A stretch of DNA of 64,000 nt. Source: Letharia columbiana. Lineage: Eukaryota > Ascomycota > Lecanoromycetes > Lecanorales > Parmeliaceae. The translations under genes and the position numbers were made by a program. Shown piece after piece: positions 35,600 through 47,142 of this stretch; position 1 is the stretch's first letter, and every line of letters starts with the position of its first letter. Location of the stretch: the NCBI RefSeq assembly GCF_014066305.1, contig NW_023501079.1, forward strand, positions 62,001-126,000, read 5' to 3'. Under the pieces are notes generated by a model. The model made no database searches. It was not told the DNA's origin and was given only the letters and a program-made list of their open reading frames with translations.

Positions 35600-37319
35600 C
35601 TAGCAGACCGCGTGGGTCTTTCCAGTTTTGCCCTGGAGCGAATGCTTCTCACCCTTGTAGTGCTCGTTGTTCACCTTCGATTTTCCACTCGAGGTATGGT
35701 GCTTATTAACATGCTTGGTATGGTGTTCCACAGTGCTCTTATCCATCTGCTTCAACGACTCCATTGCTAACTTGATGTCTGCAATAAGCGTGTCACATCT
35801 TGCCCTAGAGAAGTCTTCACGCACAACGACCCTCATGAGCTTAAGTTTGTCGCTGTGCGGAGCCATGGTGTATGCAGGCACCACCCAGCCCCTCTCTCGC
35901 AGATGGTGAGCAACCGCGAATTCATCGAAGTGGTGTTGGTCCTTTGGGTTGAGCCTAAACGCCACAAGCGGCAAACCTTCACCCCCCTTCTTGCTCATGA
36001 TCAAGAAACCGAGGTTCTCGAGGGCGGAAGCAAGGTAATCGGATGTACGGGTAAGATTGAGCATGATGGAGCGATAACCGTGCTTGCCAAGACGGATCAT
36101 CTGGTAGTACTGGCCAATGACTTGGGAGGCGCCTTTGGAGAAGTTGAGGGTGAAAGAGGCTTGGTCGGCGCCAAGGTAGTTGATGTTGAAGACCAATTCT
36201 TTAGGAAGGTATTCGGGCGAGCGCCAGACGACCCAGCCGACACCGGGATAAACCTGGAAGACCATTAGCCAACAATCTCACTTAATCGGAGGATTGGGTA
36301 TGCATACCAAACCATACTTGTGACCAGAGACATTGATTGAAATCACCTTCTCCAGACGGAAGTCCCAAGGTAGGTTTGGCACGACGAAAGGCGCTACGAA
36401 CCCTCCGCTAGCAGCATCAACATGGATTGGGCAGTCGATGTTCTTCTCGACGAGGAGGTCGTTGATGGCTTTGACGTCCTCGTATTCTCCGGTATATGTA
36501 GTTCCGATAATAGCACAAATACCAATAGTATTTTCATCCACCAGATTGACGGCCTCCGCAGGATCAATTACGTAGCGATCCTCAGTGCAGAAGACGTAGC
36601 GCTCATCGACTTCGAAGTAGCGAGCTGCCTTCTCCCAGCACACCTGCACAGCGGAGTTCATGACAATGTTGGGCTTGGAGTAGTCCTTGCCGGCGGCTTT
36701 GCGCTTGTTTTGCCAGCGCTTCTTCATGGCAAGCGTTCCCAGCATCTGAGTCAGATTTAGCCATTGCAATTGGCCGAGTTGATTTGGGAATACGTACGAT
36801 GGCCTCAGAAGATCCAACCGTGCTTGTTCCCATAGCGTTTTCGTCTTCGTCGTGCGTGGGTGCGTTGAACATCCTCGCAATCATTGAAACACAGCGGTTC
36901 TGAATGTCGGCGGTCTGCGGGTATTCCTCGTAGTCGATAAAGTTCTTGGGCAGGGCCTCAGCCATGAGCTTCTCGACTTCCTCCTCCTAAGCACAGCATT
37001 TCATGATTAGCACTGAATGCACCCGCAACCGGTTATACAAGCAGCATACCATGTATGTGGTAACGAAACTGGCCAAATTCAGCATGGGATTGCCGTCCAG
37101 GCTCAAGTCGTCTCTGATCATACGGTATGCAATCTCTTTAGGCATCTCATTTTCCGGCATTTCGTGCATAGGAAGACACTCGGCGGCGAAGCGGGAACCA
37201 TAAACGGATGCAGTGACTTCATCTTCCCCGTTGTTGGGCTCAAGTTTGAGGTTCTCCATACCCTTGACCAAGGGAGCATTGGCCGCCTTGTCATTAGGAA
37301 CGGAAGCGAGATGAACCAT
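35600..37319 (-). CDS. Glutamate decarboxylase, 516 aa
   Basis: A PLP enzyme converting glutamate to GABA, feeding the GABA shunt and acid or oxidative stress tolerance. Four exons: 37,050-37,319, 36,798-36,986, 36,308-36,745 and 35,600-36,253 (1,551 nt, all phase-0 introns). Landmarks are [24 protein letters not shown] N-terminal sequence, [35 protein letters not shown] (cofactor phosphate site), HVDAASGGF with Asp263, and VSGHKYGL with Lys296 as the PLP-binding lysine. These are followed by [10 protein letters not shown] and, near the C-terminus, VVREDFSR. The tail beyond about residue 475 is His/Lys-rich and ends KTHAVC, as in many fungal homologues. The start chosen is MVHLAS; an upstream TTG-initiated extension lacks an ATG. 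Neighbours are not pathway partners. Confidence 0.96.
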
Positions 37320-38004
37320 ATTTGCTGTGTCTGGGCCTATGGGATTTTGAGGTGAAGGGTATTGAGGAGGAAAAGTATTCAATCAATGGGACTGGAACAA
37401 TGGAAGTTTGGATGTAGGAGGAAGAAGGCAGGGAGGGAGGAAGGGAGTGATGAGGCAAGGAATGCGGAGGAGTGCCGCTGACGTGTTGAGCTTGATTCGC
37501 TTGAGCCTTGAGAGCTTCAAATTGCCAAGTAATGATCCTTGCGACGATCAGAAAGTCAGTTACTAGTACAGGTGCGGATGTGGGGAGGGTGGGGTGGGGG
37601 AATAAATTTCTTCTACATGTATTCTATCGTCCCACGTACTACGAGTATGTAATCTTAGATATCGATTGTGCATCCATATCTAATTCACAAATCAGAGAGC
37701 GTCCTCATTGCACGCTGTTGCGAGCCAATCTTTAGATTCTTTGGTCAAGCACACTTAGATTAGAGCCATCTCGCCATCAAGCAAACTCATTATTCACATG
37801 CTCAAGTAAAACCACGACTATGTCTGCATAGGACCATGAAACCGAGCATAACATCTTTCCCCTTTGTACACGCTGTTCAGGCTAAGAAGCCAAGCTTTGC
37901 ATCATTTCGCCCGGTGACAAGACTTTCACAGGCCCCTTGATGCTTATTAGCGGCAACAGATAGTATGACAAAAAAATGAGTCTGAACGGTATGAGTTACT
38001 CAAC
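37320..38004. other. Intergenic; glutamate decarboxylase promoter
   Basis: Purine-rich just upstream of the decarboxylase start (GGAGGAAG blocks near 37,415-37,450). No gene is seen. Confidence 0.5.
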
Positions 38005-41000
38005 TCAGTGGAACTCAAAGCCTCGAGACTCGGCTATCTTTGCAGGCGGGTCTTTGTGCAACTTGTTGTGCCCCGAGTCATGAGCGCCGTAGGCGTCGTG
38101 AGTCGTGGGACCAGATCCGATTCCAATAGGGGTATCGTGGACTCCCGATTGACTGCCATGCTCTCCCTGAAGCGGGTCGTAGCCGCTACGAGATCCAAGT
38201 CCAGTCGCACCCGCCCCAGCGGCCATCTCCTCTTCACCACGGCCAGGGTGTATGGCTCCTTGACGACGGGCTTCTTCCTCTTTGAGCTCCTTTTCGGGCT
38301 TGTCACGATGAAGGAACCCGAGAAGGCCACCGTGCTTCTTCTCCCCATGCTCCTGCTTCTTCTCGTCTTTTTCAATGGCTTTATCATGCTTCTTCTCATC
38401 CTTCCCCATGGCTTTCTCGTGTTTCTTCTCCGACTTCTCAATTGCCTTTTCATGGGCCTTCTCCTCCTTCGCGAGCTCTTTGTTGTGGTGCTTGACCTCT
38501 TTCGAGTGCTCCTTCTCGAGAGCCTTCTCTTCTTTAGCGTGCTCTTTCTGCAACTTCTCCGCATCTTTTTTAGAGTATTCGTGCTCAGCCAGACCACCCG
38601 CACCAGCAGCCCCGCCAAGAATTGCCGCATCTCTGCCGGTATGATGCTCTCGCGAAGTGTCTTGATAAGGCTCGGTACCGTAGCCAGCGGCGTCTCTCGG
38701 AGAGTGTTCGTGACCGGCTAAAGCACCAGTGCCGGTTCCTGCGCCCCCAACAGCTGCAGTATCTCTACCGATATGATGCCCGCGCGAGGCTTCTTGGTAG
38801 GGCTCGCTACCGTAACCAGCAACATCTCTATGGGAATATTCGTGATCGGCCAAAGCCCCGGCCCCGGCCCCGGCACCTCCTACAAGAGCAGCATCTCTGC
38901 CTGTATGACGTCCTATGTGATGTCTCTTTTCCGTATCGTTGCCATAATCAGGAGACGAGTAGGTTGCAATCGAAGCTCCGGGATGCTGATGCTCTTGCAC
39001 CCGAGTTCCAAGATCAGTGGGCGCATAGTCTCTCATCTTTTGTGCCTCGTCTACTCCACCAGTAGCTCCAGCCCCAACACCGCCTGCAGCCAACGTATTA
39101 CGTTCAGTGTGGTTTCCTGTCTGGGGCTGGCTCCCCTCACCGTAGCCAGAAGTTGGATAAGGAGAGGACCTAGTGGCTATAGCTGGTTGGTGGCCTGATC
39201 CGGCCAATTGGTCTTGCGGAGTCGCTGCAAGACCAGAACGGTTGCTAGAGCCAGAATGCTTTTCTGCTTCGTATGCACCAATACCACCGGCACCTGCTAG
39301 GCCAGCATCTCTCTTGTAGTGATGGTCGGAGGTAGTAGCAGACTGATGGCCGCTTCCAGCTGAGGAGACTGCAGATTCATCTCTCCCGTTCCCAGAACGT
39401 GTAGGATCCACGCGAGGGTCAACCCCTGACCCATAAAGACTCTGACCGCCCATGCCGGACGTATTGCTCGACGTTGCCAGGTTGGGTTCATCGCGACGAT
39501 AGTGCTTCTCTGCCTCATACAGTCCGGCACCGCCAGCTCCTGTCAAAGCGGCATCGCGCCCGGCATGGTGGTGGCGACCTTGGGATCCGCCCATGCTTGC
39601 GGTAGTGCTTGACGTTGCCAGGCTAGGATCATTGCCACGGTGATGCTTTTCTGCCTCATACACTCCTGCACCGCCAGCTCCTGTCAACGCCGCATCACGC
39701 TCGTAGTGGTGGCCATCGCCGTGGGAACGTTGCTGCTTTGACAAATCGGAGTCGACGCGGGGGTCCAATTTGTTCAGCATGTCGGACTTATGAGGGCCAG
39801 CGGTCTTTCCCGTAGATGGCACACCTGTAGCAGTATGACGTTCATTATCGTACGCGCCACCTATACAGATTTTGTAGTCAGCATTCTTTCTTTAGAGTTG
39901 TAGCCCGAGCAATGGGACAAACAAAAAGGGAACCAAGATCGAAGAGTGGTCCAAAATAGGAAATGTTTGCCCCGATAATGCACATACCTCCAGTGGTATC
40001 AAGGCCGTGACGATCAGTGTTCGATGAGTCAAGTCCTGAAGATGTAGTGTTACCCGTGGTGCGCTGTTTACTACGGTCTGCCTCTAATGCCCCCATTCCT
40101 GCAGCACCAGCTCCACCTACTAACGCAGCTTCTTCACCACGGTGACCATGGTGGCCGTGATGATGATATCCACTGGAGTCACCAGTGGTAGCTGCACCCT
40201 CAATACCACTACCTACATGCGGGTCAAGTCGATTTGCCGTGTCTGTAATGTGAGGTCCGGAAACGAAGTGAGGCCCTTCCTGGCCGCCGACCTCTCCAAT
40301 TTCGCATGGATCGCCTTCATACTGGTGGCCATGACGCTGGTGTTCGTGTTGCCAAGATTCAGGTCCATAGCCGATACCTGTGGTCGTTCCAGATCCCACA
40401 GCTCCTGCTCCTGCTCCTGCTTCTGCTCCGAGGGTATTACGGCCTAGGGAGCCTTGATTGCCTGAGCTTGGTGTTGCACCAGTACCAGAGCCATAACCAC
40501 CGGAAGTTGACCCATAGCCAGTATCACCCATGGCACGAGAACCATCACTATCGACACGAGGATCGACTTTGTTGGCAAGGTTCGACGAGTGTGGGCCGGC
40601 AGTTGTAGAGCCATGACCATTGGAAGCGGAGTTGCCTCCGAGGGGAAACGAGCGGCCAGTCTCCGGGGCGTAATTGTCTCGCTGGGGATCTTCGTGACGG
40701 TGAGTACTGGTTCCAACGGCTCCGGCCCCAAGAGCAGCATCGCGGCCAAGGTGAGATGATCGTGATTGGTCTCCATATCTGGGGTTGTTTCCAATGCTAC
40801 GGTCTGGGTAGCTATTACCGGTGAGACTGCTCTGTCCGAGTCCTGTCTCTATTAATGTGGTTTTGGAGTCAGCAATATACAAAAGCGAGGTCACAAGACA
40901 CAAATGAGGCGACAATGAGAGGGGTTGTTAACCCCAAAATGTACATACCTGAAGCAGGCTCAGGGGGAAGGGGCTTGTCGGTAAAAGTTGGGTCGTTGGC

Positions 41001-41488
41001 GCCAGTCATGGCTGATCGTGACTGAGATTGACCTGGAACACCGGAGCTCACGCTGGCCGTTGTTGCAGCGTCATCGTTGTCAAACCCTCCAGGCATACGG
41101 GAGGCGTAGGGCTCGCTGAGACCATGGGAGGCACCCCCAGTGGTACCACTATCGAATTGGCTTGTCCCAGTGGGATTGCTTGAGGTGGACAAGGGATCAT
41201 GTCCGGCGGTGCGGCTGCTGCTGAAATGGCTGCCTGTGTTGATTTTTAGTAAATTGGCCGAGTCTTCCGGCGAATTCGAAGCTTACCTTGCCCGGAGCCA
41301 GTATTGGTATTTTCCATACTGGTGTCGCCAGTGTGAACGGGGTCATCCGATCGTCCGGAACCATACATGACTTCATCGTCTTTCTTGCTTCCAGGGTTGC
41401 TACAACGGAGAAGTGCATTAGCAGGCTGGACTTCGTCACTGCGCAAAGGTGGCAAGCGGTCTTACACAAGGTTCTTCAGCTTCTCCAT
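38005..41488 (-). CDS. DPR-motif dehydrin-like repeat protein, 1,043 aa
   Basis: Five exons: 41,466-41,488, 41,287-41,399, 40,949-41,233, 39,988-40,842 and 38,005-39,860 (3,132 nt, in frame). The start MEKLKNLVNPGSKKDDEVMY resembles that of fungal stress proteins. DPR-type motifs recur: GPHSSNLANKVDPRVDSD, GPHITDTANRLDPHVGSG, a bare DPRVDPT and GPHKSDMLNKLDPRVDSD, as in the Aspergillus dehydrin-like Dpr family linked to osmotic, oxidative and pH stress. Between them are at least eight modules of the form (H)xGRDAALxGAGGAGxxEAEKH, rich in Gly, Ala and His. At about residues 830-940 is a Lys/Glu/His coiled-coil block (KEEKALEKEH, EKKHEKAMGK). The C-terminus reads KLHKDPPAKIAESRGFEFH. No signal peptide or membrane segment is seen, so it is presumably soluble and disordered. 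Family assignment rests on the DPR motifs and layout. Confidence 0.82.
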
Positions 41489-42701
41489 GACTGTGAAGCT
41501 CAGTGTTGTGACAGTGTCTCGTGAAAATGAGTGACAGGATCTGCGAGGTGAGTTCTTTTCGCTTGTGAATAGAGATGGAGATTGTCTTGGCGGAATGTGG
41601 TTTTGTCCGAAGGAGTCTGTGCACAAAAGGGAGTATGTGTATACAATAATGAGGGCTGGAAGTAGTTCAAATAGTTAACAGGAAGAGGAGTGTGAAGGAA
41701 AGGTTGCGGGGTGAAGGGTAGTGTATTACTTCAGTCACATGTAAATTTATTGAAAGAGCTTGGAAGCTTTATTTACAACTTGGAAATCTAGGAATCTGAA
41801 CCAAAAATGTCATCGCGCATCAAGTCCCATTCCCGCTATTCCCCTTCCAACGCTCTTTGATAAAGTAGTTCAAGGTACACCACTGCTAGAAGCGGCAGAA
41901 GGCCAAACCATCGACGAGTCAGCAGGACGGCAGGACCTGGCCCATATACCATCTTATTTCGCCGCGGTAAGCGCTCAGTATTAGGCTTAATAGTTCCAAG
42001 AAAATTGTTTCCCATTCTGCGCACTACTGTATGCACTAACATGTAGGTGCGTTTGTGGATCGGAGATCGGACAGTGGTGGGGGGAGTGTGGCTGTGAATT
42101 GTGGCTGTGCCGCTGTGCCACAATCGAGTCCAAAAGAGTTGACTTCGGAGTTCTGGACCTTGGGTAAGTTGGTAAACAGTTAACAGAAACAAGACATGCC
42201 CATCCGTATACTGTCAACCCAAATTGCAGGAACGAGATCAATCTTTGACACCATACAGTGCTTTGTGCAAGACTCGCAGATCCCGAATCACCGAGGTGCT
42301 AAATCAAAGGGAAGTCGTTGGTCTTCCTTCAATTTTTCACTGCCAACTTGTCTTGAACTTGACGGCCAGCGCCTGTCGAGTGCACCCAAAAAAAAACCAT
42401 CGGCCTTCCGTCCATACAACAAAACCTCCCCCAATCATCCCATGCATGCAAAGTCTATCCCTCCTATCTGGTACCCGGCCTTACATCTGGGTGGCAGGAG
42501 ATCAGCAGAACCCAAGCAAAGTATCGCCATATGCTCGCATCTGTAAGGTACACGGCCAGTCTGAAAACCATCCAGCCCGGTAACCAAATTGGCCACCTCT
42601 TCTGTACATGACATAGTCTTCGTAAACGCTTGCACGTATTCGTACATTTTCCGATCACCCGAGTCGAAACAAGAATCCACACTAAATATACTCCTTTTTC
42701 T
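41489..42701. other. Intergenic, 1.2 kb; no gene seen
   Basis: Promoter side of the dehydrin-like gene. Several short open frames on both strands overlap each other and look random. Confidence 0.5.
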
Positions 42702-43393
42702 TCACTCTCCTTGTTGTCTTAAAGGCTTCAAAGTGCTCTGCGTCATCGCTTTTGCCAGTTCATCTTCAGTGAACAGTCGTCCATTCGTAATCGTCTTCTG
42801 CGTGTCAAGGCCGTGAGCATCGCCGTTCGTAATAGTCTTCGAGAACTCCAAGCCAGCCATATCTGTAGTAATATCGTTTGTCCTCGGTCTCCGATTCTCC
42901 GCTGTATGCTGCCTCGATAGTCCCACTAGCACCAGGTAGAATGTCAGCCCGTTCAGTTGATCTATCCTCCCAAGATAAACAGGCCCATACCGTTGGCAAC
43001 ATCGTCATCCCCTTCTCCACTCTCCTCTACCCCAGCAAAAGCAGAATTTCGCCTACTCCCCAGTTTACTCTTCTTACTCCACGCGCTATTCCTCCTGCTC
43101 ATGATTCGACTGCCCATAGGACTTAAATCACTTCCCACCGTCCCACTACTTTTCCTCCTCTTCCACGCGTCTCCAAAACTAAAAGCTGATAATTTGTCCT
43201 GATGTGCTTGATTGTAAGGACCACGGTATTTCGGACGGGGCATGGCCTCGCCCGGCTTGTAAACATTATCGGGCAGCTTCTCTTTTTTGACCTTTTTCGA
43301 TTTGGTAGATTTAGTTGTGTCGGTTGTGGTAAGGTCGGAGCCATCATCGTCCTTCATCTTCAGTGCACGCTTCATCTTTTCACGGAAAGGCAT
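42702..43393 (-). CDS. Conserved fungal protein of unknown function, 208 aa
   Basis: Two exons: 42,991-43,393 and 42,702-42,925 (627 nt, in frame; GTATGG donor, GTGCTAG acceptor). The sequence starts MPFREKMKRALKMKDDD, followed by a Thr/Ser/Lys-rich stretch and a KLPDNVYKPGEAMPRPKYRG block. Then come FSFGDAWKRRKS, SPMGSRIMSRRNSAWSKKSK and RRNSAF with basic, phosphorylatable RRNS sites, and GLSRQHTAENRRPRT in exon 2. The layout is like small, Ser/Arg-rich fungal proteins seen across Pezizomycotina, but I know of no assigned function. It is probably disordered and cytoplasmic or nuclear; the RRxS sites fit basophilic kinases. The first ATG at 43,393 was used. Confidence 0.8.
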
Positions 43394-44494
43394 GGCACGT
43401 CTGGTCTGGGGAGACGAAAGCAATTCTGTTTAATTTGAGGGTGTCAAACGGATATGGGGACCCGATATGGATTTCCTCAGCCGGAGCGGAATGCGAACGC
43501 AGCACAGACTGTGCTCCGGAGTAGGACGTCTGCTGGAAAGATTTGTCTCCTGGCAACTCGGACACTCATAAAAGTAGGTGTTCCAGTGGGGCGCCGGCGG
43601 CAAGGAAATGGCGTGACAGCAGAAGACTCGAAGTTTGGCTGAGTACGGGACGGGGATCCCGCCGAGAATAATCGTAGTAAATTTACGGAAGAGTAAGCAA
43701 CGGCATTATCGGATCGCGTAAGAATACCGGGCACATCTTTCGTAGTGTCGGAAAGGTTGCGATCGTCGAAGAAATGTCGAATACATGGCTGGGGCTGGAG
43801 ATAGCCATGGGAAAGCTCGGCACGTAGCTTTCTGGCCTCTGATAGTGATGAGGAAGACTTTGAAGTGGTGTGAACCTCTCCCCATCATTATGGAGTAGTG
43901 ACTGTGTTGAGTATCTCCACGATAATCCACCTGGATCGTGGCATCAGAAGAATTGACTTCCGTCATGAGATTTCGGTACGCCACGTATCGATAAGCATAT
44001 ATCTGCGAGAGCTGGCCTATCTTTCTATCTAGATAAATGCAATTGTTACAGCGCAACTCCAACGTTCAAATGGAATAAATCTATGGAAGTTGGGCTATCA
44101 GATTTGAGATGTGGCTCTCAAGGTACCTAGGAGAAGCAGACAATGCCCCGGAAATCTCCACCCATTATATACAGGAATCGAATTATATACAGGCGATAGA
44201 GGCCAGTCTAATAATGACCATAATGACGCCGATGAGATGCTTTACTGCCACTTATACGTAAGCCAGATGAGACGCTCTCGTATGTCTTGGATGAGTCAGT
44301 GACTCTCATTCCCGTTTCACTTCTATGACAGTGAAATAAGTCCATAGATTCCCCGAGCTCAAGCTTGTTCCAGACGAAGGTGGGTTATATACAATGGCCC
44401 CGAATGCATCAGGAGTCTTTTCTGTTCTTATTCTCTTCTTCATCGGCAAGAACCCTAAAATACCAATCGCCTTGCAGATACCAGGAACGGTCCT
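43394..44494. other. Intergenic, 1.1 kb; no gene seen
   Basis: Lies between the promoter of the 208-aa gene and the 3' end of the Zn2Cys6 gene. The 43,706-44,062 minus frame lacks any recognisable motif. A CAAGGTACCTAGG word occurs near 44,119. Confidence 0.5.
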
Positions 44495-47142
44495 CTAAAT
44501 CAGGTCTTTGATGCTCATTCGGTTTGACGGACTCATGGAATTTGGCGATGGCGCCAGAGGAGGTAACATCATGGATGGCCGTAGTGACGATTCCTGAATA
44601 GCAAGATGCTGTTGCTCTTGTTCCTTCTTGCGCGACAACCTTTCAATGGTCCTCAAGACGTCGTCCCACCCATTCCAGTCGGACTGCTTTGTTTGAGGCC
44701 TGGCTGGTGAAAGAATTCGTTTCAAATCTTGTTTATCTTTTTCACTTGATATTTGTACACCACCTTTACCTTCTTGCCATATCCACGAATTCTCGAAGCT
44801 ACCCTGGAGATCCCCAGACACGTATGCGATCATCTCCTCGTCCGTGTCGATCTGGACTCTATGATCCAGCTTAGATGTCATCTCGTGGAGAAAGAACTCG
44901 AGATATCGGCCACAGTCTACATTGACTGGACGCGTGTTTCCCAAAGTGGCGCTCGCTCGAGCACATGAAAGCGCGCTCTCAAAATCGAGGCGAAAGCACA
45001 GAAAGAGTGTGCAGCGCCAGACGTGTGTACAAAAGAAAGCACTGCTTGCTGAAATCATGCGGCTTTCCCAAGTGTCGTTTTGCTCTGCTTCGTGTGATCG
45101 AGGCTCCCCAGGTGGCTGCATGCAACGGCGAAGGAATCCGGCAGTATCTTTTGCAACAAGTACACATTGATCAATTGCGGTAGACCTTTCAACGGAGTCG
45201 CAGGTAGGCGTTAAGTTGTGTCGATGAAGCATGAGCCGAGCATTTTGTAGGTATATAAGGGGTGGGAGCTCAGTTGGATGGATGTAGCCATTGGCTCGGC
45301 GTTGTTTTTGTGCAGGGAATGCATTAACGCATTGGTTGAAGTGCAAATCATAAGCTTGCAATGCAGATTTAGCTAAACGATCACTTTTAAGAACCCGTAA
45401 AAGTCTAGCGATGCCACCGATGACCTGTATCATAGGGAGAAGGGGCGACGTTGATTGCTCTGGATCTGGGGAGGAGGCCCAAGGAATTCCCGGTATCATA
45501 TACTGGTCATCGATAGGACTTGGCATGCCAACATTGCAGTCTTCCTCTTTGGTCAAGGAAGGTCGCCCCAATTCCAGCGACAGCAAGCTATTCGAGTCAG
45601 ACGTGAGATCTATATAATTTGATGATACCACTCACCAGTCGCAGGCATACACACACCACCAAACACGTCGGCGCATCTCCCTTTCAATGGCAGGCCAGGT
45701 TCCAGCTTCGCAATGCAGGCCAATATCAAAAGAAATCCGCACGGCAAAACCAATCCAGGTCCAGCCAGCAGATTTGAGGTTCATTTCAATGAGAAATATG
45801 CTGCTGAGAAGCGCAGCACGTGCATGATCAAGGGTAAGGTCTTCAGTCCACATATCTATAAGAGACTTGGATATTTCCAAATACTTCTGGCCATCATACC
45901 AAGAGCGATGCAGCGTTCCACAAGCGAAGACGGCAAACAAAAGAGCACTCCATATTCGCGGAACACCATGCAGCGACCCATTCTTATAAGCACTGTCATA
46001 TTGCTCTTGGAACGATGGCCAGTGAACCAAAGGTAACGTTGGATGAAGCGTGGTTCGGTATTGGTGCATAAGAGTGTCTGCCACATGCTTCGGAGGAAGT
46101 CCAGGAAGCGAAGACGAGAACAGGTCCGATGAGTTAATTTGTTGATGCGGATACGGCGGCTTGAAGATGCCCCTACCGCGTTGCTGCATAGTGGAACCTA
46201 TCCTGGACAAATCCTGTGGAGCCATTGTCCTCCGCCTTTTTGGCTGTCTTTCTTCGTACCCTGAAAATCGCTCACTTACATACCGTGGAAAGTATGTGGT
46301 CTCCGGTCCTGGAAGATGAGACATATTGTGAAGGTTTGAGGGCTCTGGACCTGGGAGATGCGCAAGAGGGTGGGTTTGGGGAAGAGGGTCCGAAGCAGAG
46401 ATACCATGGACCGGACTCGCACCTTCCCCGGATCCCAAGATCGAGCGAAGGTGATTCACTTGTGATTTTGCCTGGGCTAATTCTTTCTGAAGGTCCTGAT
46501 TGTGTCTGATCCGGGCGAGTCAAAAAAGCACGATGGCAATGGATATGCACGGCACTGACCTGATATTGGACATGCGCCTGTTTGTCTCTTTTGTGAACTG
46601 GCATTTCACATTCCTACTGGTACATTCTGTACAGCTCGTGCTTTCGGTGGCGTCGCACTGTAGATATTAGTGCTAAACTACAAAGCAGAGAAGCATGAGC
46701 TGACCTTCACTTTACGCTCTCGACACGCATCACAGCTTGGATCCTTTCTCCGTTGTCGATAAGCACGTTTCTGTCCCTGCAGGCTAGTAGCCGTCCCGTT
46801 GGAGTCCGGATACATGTTTGGTACAAGAGATCCACGCGGATGACCGATCTCTGCATAGCCAGGTAACGACACCCCAGGCGGTGTCATTGTGGAATGGTAA
46901 GACTGAACGAAGTCAGTAGACCTTGCCGCGGATCCTCCTGGTGGGGACCTATGCTGAGACTGTAGTGGCCCCAGTCCACTCGAGGGCCTGCTGGTAGCAC
47001 CAGAAGTGGACATGCCGATACCTGGTGTAAGAGGACTCTGTAGAGGAGTTGCGCCAGACGGAGCCGATGATATGGTGTATGGAGTGGCCTGTGGATACAA
47101 TGGCGGTGGCCTTTGAGCCGAACTTAAGACCTGGCCAGCCAT
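44495..47142 (-). CDS. Zn2Cys6 transcription factor with fungal_trans domain, 832 aa
   Basis: Four exons: 46,705-47,142, 46,560-46,657, 45,636-46,505 and 44,495-45,587 (2,499 nt, in frame). Residues 1-125 are Ser/Pro/Gly-rich. The binuclear cluster, split by intron 1, uses Cys137, Cys140, Cys147, Cys155, Cys158 and Cys165, preceded by the basic [13 protein letters not shown] short linker and a predicted dimerisation helix ([20 protein letters not shown]) follow. The middle-homology domain is at about 310-560 with [59 protein letters not shown] and LLSLELGRP. The C-terminus has a Gln/Glu-rich helix and ends MSIKDLI. It would act as a nuclear DNA-binding regulator; targets are unknown. The cluster type with an Arg/Lys-rich N-flank is common among uncharacterised filamentous-fungal regulators. 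Confidence 0.9.

Noticed and set aside
32413..37319. Functional cluster of GT25 and glutamate decarboxylase genes
   Set aside because: They are adjacent on the same strand, but 1.8 kb apart with unrelated chemistry and no shared regulator site seen.
38034..38630. 198-aa Arg/Lys/Ser-rich minus-strand frame
   Set aside because: Frame-shifted shadow of the Lys/Glu-rich coiled coil in the dehydrin-like gene.
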